DNA from: Bacteriovoracaceae bacterium UBA7317
GTDB taxonomy: Bacteria > Bdellovibrionota > Bacteriovoracia > Bacteriovoracales > Bacteriovoracaceae
Reading direction: 5' to 3'
Assembly: GCA_002474345.1 (NCBI GenBank)
Contig: DKQD01000212.1
Span: 1 to 9,911 of the forward strand
Length of the DNA stretch: 9,911 nucleotides
The translations under genes were made by a program, and so were the position numbers. The notes below the pieces were generated by a model. That model had not been told where the DNA came from, ran no database searches, and saw only the letters and a list, made by a program, of their open reading frames with translations. Of the stretch, positions 1-5,620 are shown in pieces (the first letter of the stretch is position 1; each line of letters starts with the position of its first letter).

Positions 1-429
1 ATTACAGTAAAAAACTTTTTGGCCTACGTTAAAAATGGAACTTATGAAGGAACTGTCTTTCATAGAGTTATCGATAATTTTATGGTTCAAGGTGGAGGCC
101 TAGATAAAGACCTTAAGCCAAAAGCAAATATGAAGCCCATTAAAAACGAAGCTGACAATGGACTTTTAAATGAATCAGGAACTGTTGCCATGGCAAGGAC
201 TTCTGATCCTCATAGCGCCACGAACCAGTTTTTTATTAATGTAAGTAACAATACTTTTTTAAACCACAAGGCCAAAAATCAAGCGGGTTATGGTTATGCT
301 GTTTTTGGTAAAGTCATTAAGGGAATGAGTATTGTTAACAGAATGAAAAAGGTTAAAACTGGCAACTCAGGCTACCATGCTAATGTTCCTGTTAATCCAA
401 TTATCATTAAAAAAGCGACTCTTCTTTAG
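1..429 (+). CDS. Cyclophilin-type peptidyl-prolyl cis-trans isomerase, 5'-truncated by the window edge
   Basis: Cyclophilins catalyse cis-trans isomerisation of Xaa-Pro bonds and assist protein folding. The frame is open from base 1, and the residues before the first possible internal start (a TTG at 19) already match the family (ITVKNFLAYVKNG), so the true start lies left of the window. Seen here: FHRVI with the catalytic Arg codon at 64-66, FMVQGG with its conserved Gln at 88-90, the substrate-pocket motif NQFFINV near 223-243, and the C-terminal VFGKV strand. The position of the human CypA Trp121 is occupied by Phe (TFLNHK), as in E. coli PpiA/PpiB, which predicts weak cyclosporin binding. 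Because the N-terminus is missing, periplasmic (PpiA) and cytoplasmic (PpiB) forms cannot be told apart, so no symbol is given. The gene converges on the RDD gene with a 14-bp gap. Confidence 0.93.
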   Translation: MTVKNFLAYVKNGTYEGTVFHRVIDNFMVQGGGLDKDLKPKANMKPIKNEADNGLLNESGTVAMARTSDPHSATNQFFINVSNNTFLNHKAKNQAGYGYAVFGKVIKGMSIVNRMKKVKTGNSGYHANVPVNPIIIKKATLL

Positions 430-440
430 GTCACTTTTTT
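409..440. terminator. Candidate bidirectional terminator between convergent genes
   Basis: Arms 409-419 (AAAAAAGCGAC) and 430-440 (GTCACTTTTTT) flank a 10-base loop that contains the end of the isomerase gene and its stop codon. The plus-strand RNA has one C·A mismatch. In the minus-strand RNA the same position is a G·U wobble, so the stem pairs fully and ends in six U. The stem is A+U-rich with only a short G/C core, so it is weaker than the other terminators of the window. Confidence 0.45.
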
Positions 441-443
441 AAC

Positions 444-806
444 TTATTTTTTTGGCCTTCTGATAACCTGTGTATTGCACAGAATATCATGGAGGCCTTT
501 TTTGTCTTTCCTAACGGCTATAAAGATCGCAATAATAAAGTAATAAACCCCTCCTAGTCTTTGGGCCTCTTGCTCCGATACTAAAAAAGTTAAAAGCTCT
601 GTAAAAGCCATTGCAAAAACAACTTTGAAGAGGACATCTCTCATAAAGGTTTGAGCATAAGTTAGGTTTTCTCCAGTTTTTGTGTTAATAAGTTGCATCT
701 TTGCCAAAATTTTTCCAGGAGACCCTCCTTTATTTTTATTAAACCATCCATACCAAAGTGTACCAAAACCTATCACAAAGACTGCACTTATAATTTCTGA
801 AACCAT
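444..806 (-). CDS. C-terminal part of a split RDD-family membrane protein
   Basis: This 120-residue piece holds the second half of an RDD domain: a transmembrane helix (about residues 4-22), the loop motif GGSPGK (27-32) that follows it in this family, a further hydrophobic region, and the closing LHDILCNTQVI element whose Asp107 is the last residue of the R-D-D signature. It lies in the same frame as the piece upstream, from which it is separated only by one TAA codon (807-809); the ATG follows the stop directly. No good Shine-Dalgarno sequence sits in front of this ATG: the nearest purine run (GAAGG) is about 20 bases away. Translation would therefore depend on reinitiation or readthrough. 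RDD proteins are poorly understood inner-membrane proteins, some linked to ion transport. This is either a two-piece protein or the remains of a gene with a nonsense mutation. Confidence 0.75.
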   Translation of the reverse strand: MVSEIISAVFVIGFGTLWYGWFNKNKGGSPGKILAKMQLINTKTGENLTYAQTFMRDVLFKVVFAMAFTELLTFLVSEQEAQRLGGVYYFIIAIFIAVRKDKKGLHDILCNTQVIRRPKK

Positions 807-1046
807 TTAATGTGTAGAGTCTGTTTTACCTTCAGGGGGGGCCGTTATCAATTTAAGCTCTTCTAAACCTGTTATAACAGAGCCTGCTAAAATGAAAATA
901 ACACAAGCTAATGGTATAGAAATAAGAAGCCCATCTACAATATACACAAGACCTCTTCGAAAAAGACCTACAGGCTCTCCTTTTGGGATTTCTGATTGAA
1001 CATTTTCTTCGTTTTCAATTTGGTCATCCAATTTTTTTAAGCCCAT
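807..1046 (-). CDS. N-terminal part of a split RDD-family membrane protein
   Basis: This 79-residue piece has an acidic cytoplasmic leader, then GLFRRGLVYIVDGLLI with the family Arg (30/31) and first Asp (38), and one transmembrane helix (about 34-54). It stops in the loop before the second helix. The second helix and the rest of the domain continue in the same frame after a single TAA, giving about 200 residues in total, a usual size for RDD proteins. The ATG at 1046 is chosen because GGAGG (1057-1053) lies 6 bases from it; the in-frame TTG at 1049 would leave only 3. The coding strand carries a C7 run (835-841 on the plus strand) shortly before the stop, but gaining or losing one C there does not restore a longer frame. 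Alone, this piece would be a single-helix fragment. Confidence 0.72.
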   Translation of the reverse strand: MGLKKLDDQIENEENVQSEIPKGEPVGLFRRGLVYIVDGLLISIPLACVIFILAGSVITGLEELKLITAPPEGKTDSTH

Positions 1047-1092
1047 CAAAAACCTCCAACAAAGTTTATTACTGTGAACCTATTATCTCATC

Positions 1093-1136
1093 CTTTTCTT
1101 ATTCTTTTCTTATTCTTTTCTTATTCTTTTCTTCTT
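1093..1136. repeat. 11-bp tandem repeat (CTTTTCTTATT), four units
   Basis: Units at 1093-1103, 1104-1114 and 1115-1125 are identical; the fourth (1126-1136) has A to C at position 9. On the minus strand, which is the coding strand of the RDD gene, this gives AAAA tracts repeated every 11 bp. That is close to one helical turn, the arrangement that produces intrinsic DNA curvature. The repeat begins 46 bp upstream of the RDD start codon, where a promoter would be expected. Such tandem repeats can also change in unit number. Confidence 0.9.
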
Positions 1137-1300
1137 TTTAAATATGTCTAAACAAAATATGTCATTAACCAAAAAATTAAACTTATGAAGAGTTCACAAT
1201 GACAAAGTACCAAAGTCATTTTCCTAAGAAGCCGATGGAAGCAATCATTAATTAATAGGTATAAAAGAGTTTTTATTTAATAAGGATGGTCTTAATTTGT

Positions 1301-1333
1301 TTTAATAAAAAAAGGGGCCTTAAGGCCCCTTTT
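1301..1333 (-). terminator. Rho-independent terminator of the MVL-domain gene
   Basis: A perfect 24-bp palindrome at 1310-1333 (AAAAGGGGCCTT and its complement) lies 24 bp past the stop codon of the leftward gene. On the minus strand the GGGGCC/GGCCCC stem is followed by seven T and then ATTAAAA. In the plus direction only four T follow, so the leftward orientation is favoured. Confidence 0.88.
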
Positions 1334-1357
1334 CTCATCATATCTTTTTTTAAAAAA

Positions 1358-1981
1358 TTATCTACGATTTCTTCTTTCTAGCTTAAGAATAATCTTTTTG
1401 ATTTTGATTTTACCACGAAGGTGTAGTTGCCATGGTCCACGAGAGTTTCTTTTTGGGCTTCTAAAACGAACTCTGTCAAAACCACCTCTTGAATCAAAGT
1501 CATATCTGTTTCCATTTATAGTTTCTTCGAAAGAAGAAAAGTCACCAACAGTTAAGTAAGCGAGTCCTCTACCACGAGCTGATTTAGCAACTAAAACAAC
1601 TTTTTTAAGGTTAAAACGCTTGCTATTAATTCCGTACTGGTCTCTTAACATTCTTCTTAGGCCAATAGTGTTCTCTCCTCTGAAAACTCTATGTTGATTA
1701 AAATCTAATTCAAAACGTCTTACGTCATTTCCGTAACCGGGTCTTGGTCTATGAGGTCTTCTTGGAGTATTATAACGATCTTCACACTGACACACAGACA
1801 TTTGTCCTTGCCTTGTTGTCCACCACTGGCCTTGCCAGTCCATATCATTTCTGTCACAAACCCGTGGACATACTCTTTGGGCATGGTCATTTGACCAGAT
1901 AGGCCCGGCTTCAATAGACCGTGCCGCTTCAACACTTCCAACCATCAATAATGCAAAGACGAGAGATAGTATTTTTTTCAT
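1358..1981 (-). CDS. Secreted protein with an MVL-like mannan-binding domain and a basic C-terminal domain
   Basis: A Sec signal peptide (residues 1-19, ending SVEA) is followed at about 25-66 by a module that resembles the Microcystis viridis lectin (MVL, mannan-binding) repeat: AGPIWSNDHAQ, four Cys (38, 42, 64, 66), GQWWTT and GQMSVCQC. MVL itself has two such modules and binds oligomannose; here there is one. After a Pro/Arg-rich linker (about 72-85), residues 90-207 form a strongly basic, probably beta-rich domain of unknown function with LRRMLRDQYGIN and RGRGLAYLTVGDF segments, ending in an Arg-rich tail. The start is supported by AAAGGAG (1991-1997), 9 bases before the ATG. The gene is monocistronic with its own terminator. 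A role in binding surface glycans, for example of prey or matrix, is inference; carbohydrate binding by single MVL-type modules is not assured. Confidence 0.85.
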   Translation of the reverse strand: MKKILSLVFALLMVGSVEAARSIEAGPIWSNDHAQRVCPRVCDRNDMDWQGQWWTTRQGQMSVCQCEDRYNTPRRPHRPRPGYGNDVRRFELDFNQHRVFRGENTIGLRRMLRDQYGINSKRFNLKKVVLVAKSARGRGLAYLTVGDFSSFEETINGNRYDFDSRGGFDRVRFRSPKRNSRGPWQLHLRGKIKIKKIILKLERRNRR

Positions 1982-2038
1982 AATTTCAAACTCCTTTCTA
2001 GATTTTTTGTTTTGTGCTTATTCTTTAAGCAAAACTAA

Positions 2039-2092
2039 TGCCAAAAAAAATGTGTTTAATATGACTAAAAGAGAGGGTTTGGTGCCAAAAAA
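2039..2092. repeat. Pair of direct repeats TGCCAAAAAA
   Basis: Identical 10-mers lie at 2039-2048 and 2083-2092, 44 bp apart, about four helical turns, in the region that should contain the leftward promoter. The second copy also forms part of a TTTGG-TG-CCAAA dyad (2078-2089). They could be regulator sites or a chance match in A-rich DNA. Confidence 0.3.
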
Positions 2093-2102
2093 TGACCAAT
2101 AA

Positions 2103-2120
2103 AGTGATACCAGTGTCACT
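2103..2120. promoter_or_regulatory. 18-bp imperfect palindrome, possible operator
   Basis: AGTGATACCAGTGTCACT is symmetric apart from two positions on each side (AGTGA..AC and GT..TCACT). The centre is too tight for an RNA hairpin, so if it is functional a dimeric DNA-binding protein is more likely. It sits between the two divergent genes. No known operator consensus is recognised. Confidence 0.25.
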
Positions 2121-2130
2121 AAATCGAAAC

Positions 2131-2288
2131 ATGAAGCGTTATACCCTCCTCATTTTAGTTGCTTGCGCACCAAGACAAAAAAGCTAAAAATGACTTTAAA
2201 TAAAGAAGATTTAATAAACGCCCCTAACAAGAAGGCCCTAAAGAGAAGCTCTTTTTTCGTTAAACCAAAAGAAAAACAAACCGATTAG
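2131..2288 (+). pseudogene. Possible micro-lipoprotein gene with a -1 frameshift at an A6 run
   Basis: From the ATG at 2131 the reading is MKRYTLLILVACAPRQKS, then TAA at 2185. It resembles a lipoprotein signal: positive start, hydrophobic core, lipobox LVAC, and Ala-Pro after the Cys. At the A6 run 2177-2182 a -1 shift (equivalent to one extra A) enters a second frame that avoids the stop and continues through the ATG at 2190 for 32 residues (MTLNKEDLINAPNKK and onward) to TAG 2286-2288. The joined product would be a lysine-rich lipoprotein of about 52 residues. Neither ATG has a good ribosome binding site. It may be a decayed gene, a sequence error in a homopolymer, a slippage-dependent gene, or chance. 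The lipobox is the main support. Confidence 0.35.
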
Positions 2289-2314
2289 ATCAACTAATGT
2301 TTTATTTTTTTATG

Positions 2315-2330
2315 AAGGAAGGTTTCTTTG
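2315..2330 (+). promoter_or_regulatory. Ribosome binding site that fixes a TTG start
   Basis: AAGGAAGG at 2315-2322 lies 5 bases before TTG 2328-2330. The ATG at 2312, just before it, is in another frame. The TTG reading begins directly with a typical signal peptide, so TTG is the true start codon. Confidence 0.8.
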
Positions 2331-4022
2331 AAAAACGTAATCTTGGTAGTCCTTTTTGTCCTTTTCAATATTCATTCTCTCTGGGCATTCCGCCTTCCAG
2401 CTTCGGTGACAACAGGGCCGGATAAAAAAAGTCCTATTGGAAACAACGATGCCGACCTCCTTAAATTAACTCATGCCGAAGAGGTTATTTTAAGAATTGA
2501 AAATGGTGAGATTGATGTTTACCTAGACCTAAAGAAGGTAAACTTTCTATTAGGTAAGGAAAAAATTAAGTTGAAAAAAGGAATGAAGTTACTTTCTAGG
2601 AATAAAATTAAAATTCAATTTAAAGGAAAAAAGAAGGCCCAAAAGCTAAGAGCATTTATTAGGGGTCAAATTATCGAACAAACCAGCTACCTCTACGGCA
2701 TTTTACAATCCCCTGGTTATTCCGAGGCCCTTGATGTAAAAAAAGGCGCCGCTGGAGTTTTAGGAGAAAATCATATTGTAGGAGGAATTACAATAAAGGG
2801 CGTAGAAAGTAAAAAATTAATAGTCGGCTATAAGTACTATTTCACCAAGGCCCTTATCTCAAAAGATATCCTAAAGAACTCTTCCAAAAGAAGGGGAATT
2901 CAGGAAACCATTATCACAACTCATCTTCCATCCACCACAAAAGAAAGTAAGATTTATCACAAAGGGTGCACTGATGATCACTATTCAGGCTTTGGTGACT
3001 ATTGGTACTTTTATGACCCCTATAAAGAAGGTTGTTATGAATGGATGAACCAAAAAAGAAGAACAGTAGAGGTTGATGTTAAGTTTAGAAAACCCAAACA
3101 TTACGAGAAGAGCATTTCACACTATCCAGACTTTAACAAACTCTATAAAGACAACCAAATTAAAATGATTGTCCTTATTGGTTATAATAACCATATGAAC
3201 TGGAAAAATGCTTCTGGAAAAATAACCTCTAGCTCTATTAAAGAAAAGCTCGAAACTCTTAAGACTCTCATTTCATCAAAAAATAGCGATATGAAAATTA
3301 ATCAGTTTTTAAAAAATAATGAGGATGAAGGGAAAAGGCCAACCCTTGATGTGGGAATGGAAAATTGGGATGAAATGCAAGACGTTTTAAAGGAACTCAA
3401 CTTTAAGAAAATTGAGGAGAGGAAATGGTTCTCTTTGGGCTATCACAAAATTAAAAAGAAAAAGAACCTTCCAGGTCTCAATAATTTTGCCCGTTATGAA
3501 AAGAAGCTTAAAGGAAATAAGGTTGCCATCTTAGATATGCTGATTACAGATACCGACATTGCTTCTCCCGATGCGACTTTCCCTCTCTTTTGGAAAAAGT
3601 CCATCGAGGAATACGAAGTTATTAGTTATAATGGCCATTCAGGGCTTGGAGCAAACCTTGACTTAGACGGCATGAATATAAGATTGAAGGAGGTGAATGT
3701 ACCTAAACTTCAATTTAAAAAGAATTACCAAATTATCTTCTTTAATGGGTGCAGTACTTATTCCTACTATAATAAAAAGTATTTTAAGGCCAAGGGAGGG
3801 AGTAAAAACCTTGAAACAATTTTAACAGGACTTCCTGCTTACTACTCCGATATGCCAGGTAATAACAAGGCGTTTTTAGGGCCCTTTTCAAACTTTGACA
3901 TCATCAGTTATCCAGAGCTGGTCGGAGACATAGAAAACACAAATTTGGTAACGGGAACAACTCTTCTTTTTGTTAACGGAGAGCAAGATAATCCCCGCTC
4001 ACCAAGGGACTTCGAGAAATAA
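2328..4022 (+). CDS. Secreted 564-residue protein with a caspase/gingipain-like (clan CD) signature
   Basis: A Sec signal peptide (1-20, ending SLWA) indicates export. No close family name can be given. The middle holds a Cys-bounded, aromatic-rich segment from CTDDHY (Cys214) to KEGC (Cys236), plausibly a disulfide loop, of a kind that recurs in unassigned Bdellovibrio exported proteins as I recall them. The C-terminal half contains VISYNGHSGLG with His437 and, 38 residues on, the strand YQIIFFNGCSTYS with Cys475. A hydrophobic strand ending in His-Gly or His-Ser-Gly, followed by a second strand ending in Gly-Cys or Ala-Cys, is the catalytic-dyad layout of clan CD cysteine peptidases (caspases, gingipains, CHAT). 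Here the His is followed by Ser-Gly and the spacing fits. Peptidase activity is an inference from these motifs. The start is TTG with a strong ribosome binding site. No clear terminator follows the gene. Confidence 0.85.
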   Translation: MKNVILVVLFVLFNIHSLWAFRLPASVTTGPDKKSPIGNNDADLLKLTHAEEVILRIENGEIDVYLDLKKVNFLLGKEKIKLKKGMKLLSRNKIKIQFKGKKKAQKLRAFIRGQIIEQTSYLYGILQSPGYSEALDVKKGAAGVLGENHIVGGITIKGVESKKLIVGYKYYFTKALISKDILKNSSKRRGIQETIITTHLPSTTKESKIYHKGCTDDHYSGFGDYWYFYDPYKEGCYEWMNQKRRTVEVDVKFRKPKHYEKSISHYPDFNKLYKDNQIKMIVLIGYNNHMNWKNASGKITSSSIKEKLETLKTLISSKNSDMKINQFLKNNEDEGKRPTLDVGMENWDEMQDVLKELNFKKIEERKWFSLGYHKIKKKKNLPGLNNFARYEKKLKGNKVAILDMLITDTDIASPDATFPLFWKKSIEEYEVISYNGHSGLGANLDLDGMNIRLKEVNVPKLQFKKNYQIIFFNGCSTYSYYNKKYFKAKGGSKNLETILTGLPAYYSDMPGNNKAFLGPFSNFDIISYPELVGDIENTNLVTGTTLLFVNGEQDNPRSPRDFEK

Positions 4023-4224
4023 AAAAAAACTTATTGAAAACTTTAACGCAAACGTAAAAAAAGTTTGAATTGAATAAAATAAAGTAAAGTTATCTTTTGA
4101 TTAAACTTTTACTATTAAATTCTTTTAACGTCCATTGTAATAAGCTTTTGCTCCTTTTCTGTTGATAATAAACAACCTTTTTTATAAAGATAAATCCTTA
4201 AAAATTTTGATCAGGAGAAACTTT

Positions 4225-5043
4225 ATGAAAATGATTCTAATACTTTCCCTTCTCTTCGCGTTAGTGGGTTGTAACAATCCTGTCTCCAAAGAAGAACTTT
4301 TTGCTAACTCATTAGACCGCCAAGACGGTTATCATGATGTTGAAGTCATTGACACTTTTGTTGGAGATGATGGCCAAACATATGTTGCCCTAAAGTGGAA
4401 AGAAGTTGAAAGTGAACTTGAAGATATCGAATCTGAGGCAGGCGTTTTTAACCTCTCTCTTTATAACCCTATGAGGTCTTGGGAAACTTATATAAACAGA
4501 GTATGGGATGCCAGGCCTTTTGGAGTTACTTTCAATTCTGAGGAAATTGATTATGACTTAGATGAATACCAGGATATGGATGATACTGAAGTTGTGATTT
4601 TTACGGAAATTGAATACAATCCAGTGACTGATACTTACTTAACAGAGATTAATGACACAGAATATACATTTTCTGAGCAATCAAACTTCGGTAAAGACCT
4701 TGAATCAATGGGCGCTCTTATTGAAAACAAAAGTTCAAAAGCTCTAGGTGATGTTCTTGTAAACAACTACGGTTTCTCCGAAGAAAGAGGACAAAAAATT
4801 GCAAAAACATTTTCTACTTTTAAAAGAATCCAAAAATCAAGAAACCTTACAGAAAAAGATATGAATGCTTTTTCAAACATGATTCTTGGCTCAGACTACA
4901 CTTCAGCAAAAGAAGCCTTCACTTCTTTAGCTGAAGGTGATGTTAAAAGCTTTGACAACCTCATTGAAAAAGCCGCTGCTCACAATAATGTTTCTCCAGA
5001 AGGCATGAGAGCTGTTGTTAACAATATGATTTTTAATAACTAA
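4225..5043 (+). CDS. Outer-membrane-type lipoprotein of unknown function
   Basis: The ATG at 4225 is preferred because AGGAG (4213-4217) precedes it by 7 bases and the protein then begins with a textbook lipoprotein signal: MKM, a hydrophobic core and lipobox LVGC with Cys16. The residue after Cys is Asn rather than Asp, so outer-membrane sorting is expected. An upstream in-frame start at 4162 would add 21 residues before the signal and is unlikely. Residues 20-150 are acidic and probably beta-rich with many Asp, Glu and Tyr (for example DYDLDEYQDMDD). Residues 153-272 look all-helical, with a YGFSEERGQKIAKTF segment and a long helix-loop-helix series. I do not recognise the family; similar helical tails occur in lipoproteins of Bdellovibrio relatives as I recall them. 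The gene is followed by a strong terminator 18 bp after its stop. Confidence 0.87.
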   Translation: MKMILILSLLFALVGCNNPVSKEELFANSLDRQDGYHDVEVIDTFVGDDGQTYVALKWKEVESELEDIESEAGVFNLSLYNPMRSWETYINRVWDARPFGVTFNSEEIDYDLDEYQDMDDTEVVIFTEIEYNPVTDTYLTEINDTEYTFSEQSNFGKDLESMGALIENKSSKALGDVLVNNYGFSEERGQKIAKTFSTFKRIQKSRNLTEKDMNAFSNMILGSDYTSAKEAFTSLAEGDVKSFDNLIEKAAAHNNVSPEGMRAVVNNMIFNN

Positions 5044-5061
5044 AAAAGTGTAAACAAAATT

Positions 5062-5093
5062 AAAAAAGGGAGGATATTCTCCTCCCTTTTTTT
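5062..5093. terminator. Strong bidirectional terminator
   Basis: GGGAGGA (5068-5074) and TCCTCCC (5080-5086) form a 7-bp G/C-rich stem around a TATTC loop, flanked by A6 on the left and T7 on the right. It lies between the lipoprotein gene and the convergent small gene and can serve both strands. Confidence 0.93.
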
Positions 5094-5102
5094 AATCAGT
5101 CA

Positions 5103-5372
5103 TTATTCCTTATACTCTTTTAAAAACTTCAAAAATTTTTTGTTACCTTGGCCAAAGTTATCTTGCACACCAAAAGATTCAAGCCTTTCTTTTCTAATCC
5201 GCGCCAAATATCCAACCACGATAGAAATTTGATTTTGCACCTCTTCTTCATCCATTTTTTTTAAATTACGATCCAAAACTTCCAAAAAGTTAAGAAAATC
5301 ATCTAGGTTATCCTGAGCAGCAACGATCTTACAGACTCTTAAAACTTCCGAAAAATACTCTTCATTCGTCAT
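5103..5372 (-). CDS. Small helical cytoplasmic protein of unknown function
   Basis: This 89-residue protein has no signal peptide or membrane segment. It is rich in Glu, Lys and Leu and is predicted to be almost entirely helical (for example DDFLNFLEVLDRNLKKMDEEE and QISIVVGYLARIRKERL), with a Gly/Asn-rich break (NFGQGNK) before a short basic tail. It has a single Cys (residue 14). The start is supported by AAGGG (5385-5381), 8 bases before the ATG. It stands alone, convergent with the lipoprotein gene and divergent from the PAP2 gene. No family is recognised. The clean ribosome binding site and terminator argue that it is a real gene. Confidence 0.75.
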   Translation of the reverse strand: MTNEEYFSEVLRVCKIVAAQDNLDDFLNFLEVLDRNLKKMDEEEVQNQISIVVGYLARIRKERLESFGVQDNFGQGNKKFLKFLKEYKE

Positions 5373-5620
5373 TTAAAATGCCCTTCTCTGAGCGTATTTG
5401 ATGGGGAATTAATCCTCTTTCAACGTCAAACAAAAACTATCAACAAAATTTCCTTAAATTTAATAAAGACGGTTAAAATTTTATTTTAAAACAATATCTA
5501 AAAAGAACCAAAGCATTTCTTAAATTTTAATAAATATTTATTTCCTAAAAAGGTTTCTCAATCAAAATAATATTAAAGTAACATAAACGAAGTGTTTTTA
5601 CTTTTTTATTAGGAATGAAG

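Larger units (their letters stand above)
1047..1357. other. Intergenic region upstream of the RDD gene
   Basis: This 311-bp stretch contains, from left to right, the RDD ribosome binding site (GGAGG, 1053-1057), the 11-bp tandem repeat, two direct copies of AAATATGTC (1140-1148 and 1155-1163), about 130 bp with no recognisable feature, and the terminator of the gene to its right. No convincing -35/-10 pair could be assigned. Only trivial open frames are present. Confidence 0.6.
1982..2327. other. Divergent intergenic region
   Basis: This 346-bp gap separates the leftward MVL-domain gene from the rightward caspase-like gene and must hold both promoters. It contains an interrupted inverted repeat GTTTT-GT-GCTT / AAGC-AAAAC (2009-2035) in the leader of the MVL gene, two copies of TGCCAAAAAA, an 18-bp imperfect palindrome, and a possible frameshifted micro-lipoprotein gene (2131-2288). 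On the minus strand the TGCCAA copies read TTGGCA, which resembles a -35 hexamer, but no well-placed -10 accompanies either copy. Confidence 0.6.

Noticed and set aside
829..842. G7 run (C7 on the coding strand) as the cause of the RDD gene interruption
   Set aside because: Removing one C gives a frame that stops shortly after the present ATG, and adding one C gives an immediate TGA. The downstream half is already in the original frame, so the TAA itself is the interruption, not an indel here.
1199..1255. 18-codon open frame on the plus strand (MTKYQSHFPKKP and onward)
   Set aside because: It has no ribosome binding site, no recognisable family, and a length easily reached by chance. The protein-like composition is noted, but it is not enough to call a gene or a transposase remnant.
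1720..1941. 73-residue open frame inside the MVL-domain gene on the same strand
   Set aside because: It overlaps a gene with a signal peptide, ribosome binding site, recognisable domain and terminator. The product has no protein-like features of its own.
2240..2256. Small hairpin with T-run (AAAGAG, loop AAG, CTCTTT) as a terminator
   Set aside because: The six-pair stem has only two G/C pairs and a three-base loop, and no clear gene ends just before it, so it is too weak to call.
4033..4066. AAACTTT / AAAGTTT inverted repeat after the caspase-like gene as its terminator
   Set aside because: The arms contain a single G/C pair each, the loop is long, and no T-run follows the right arm.
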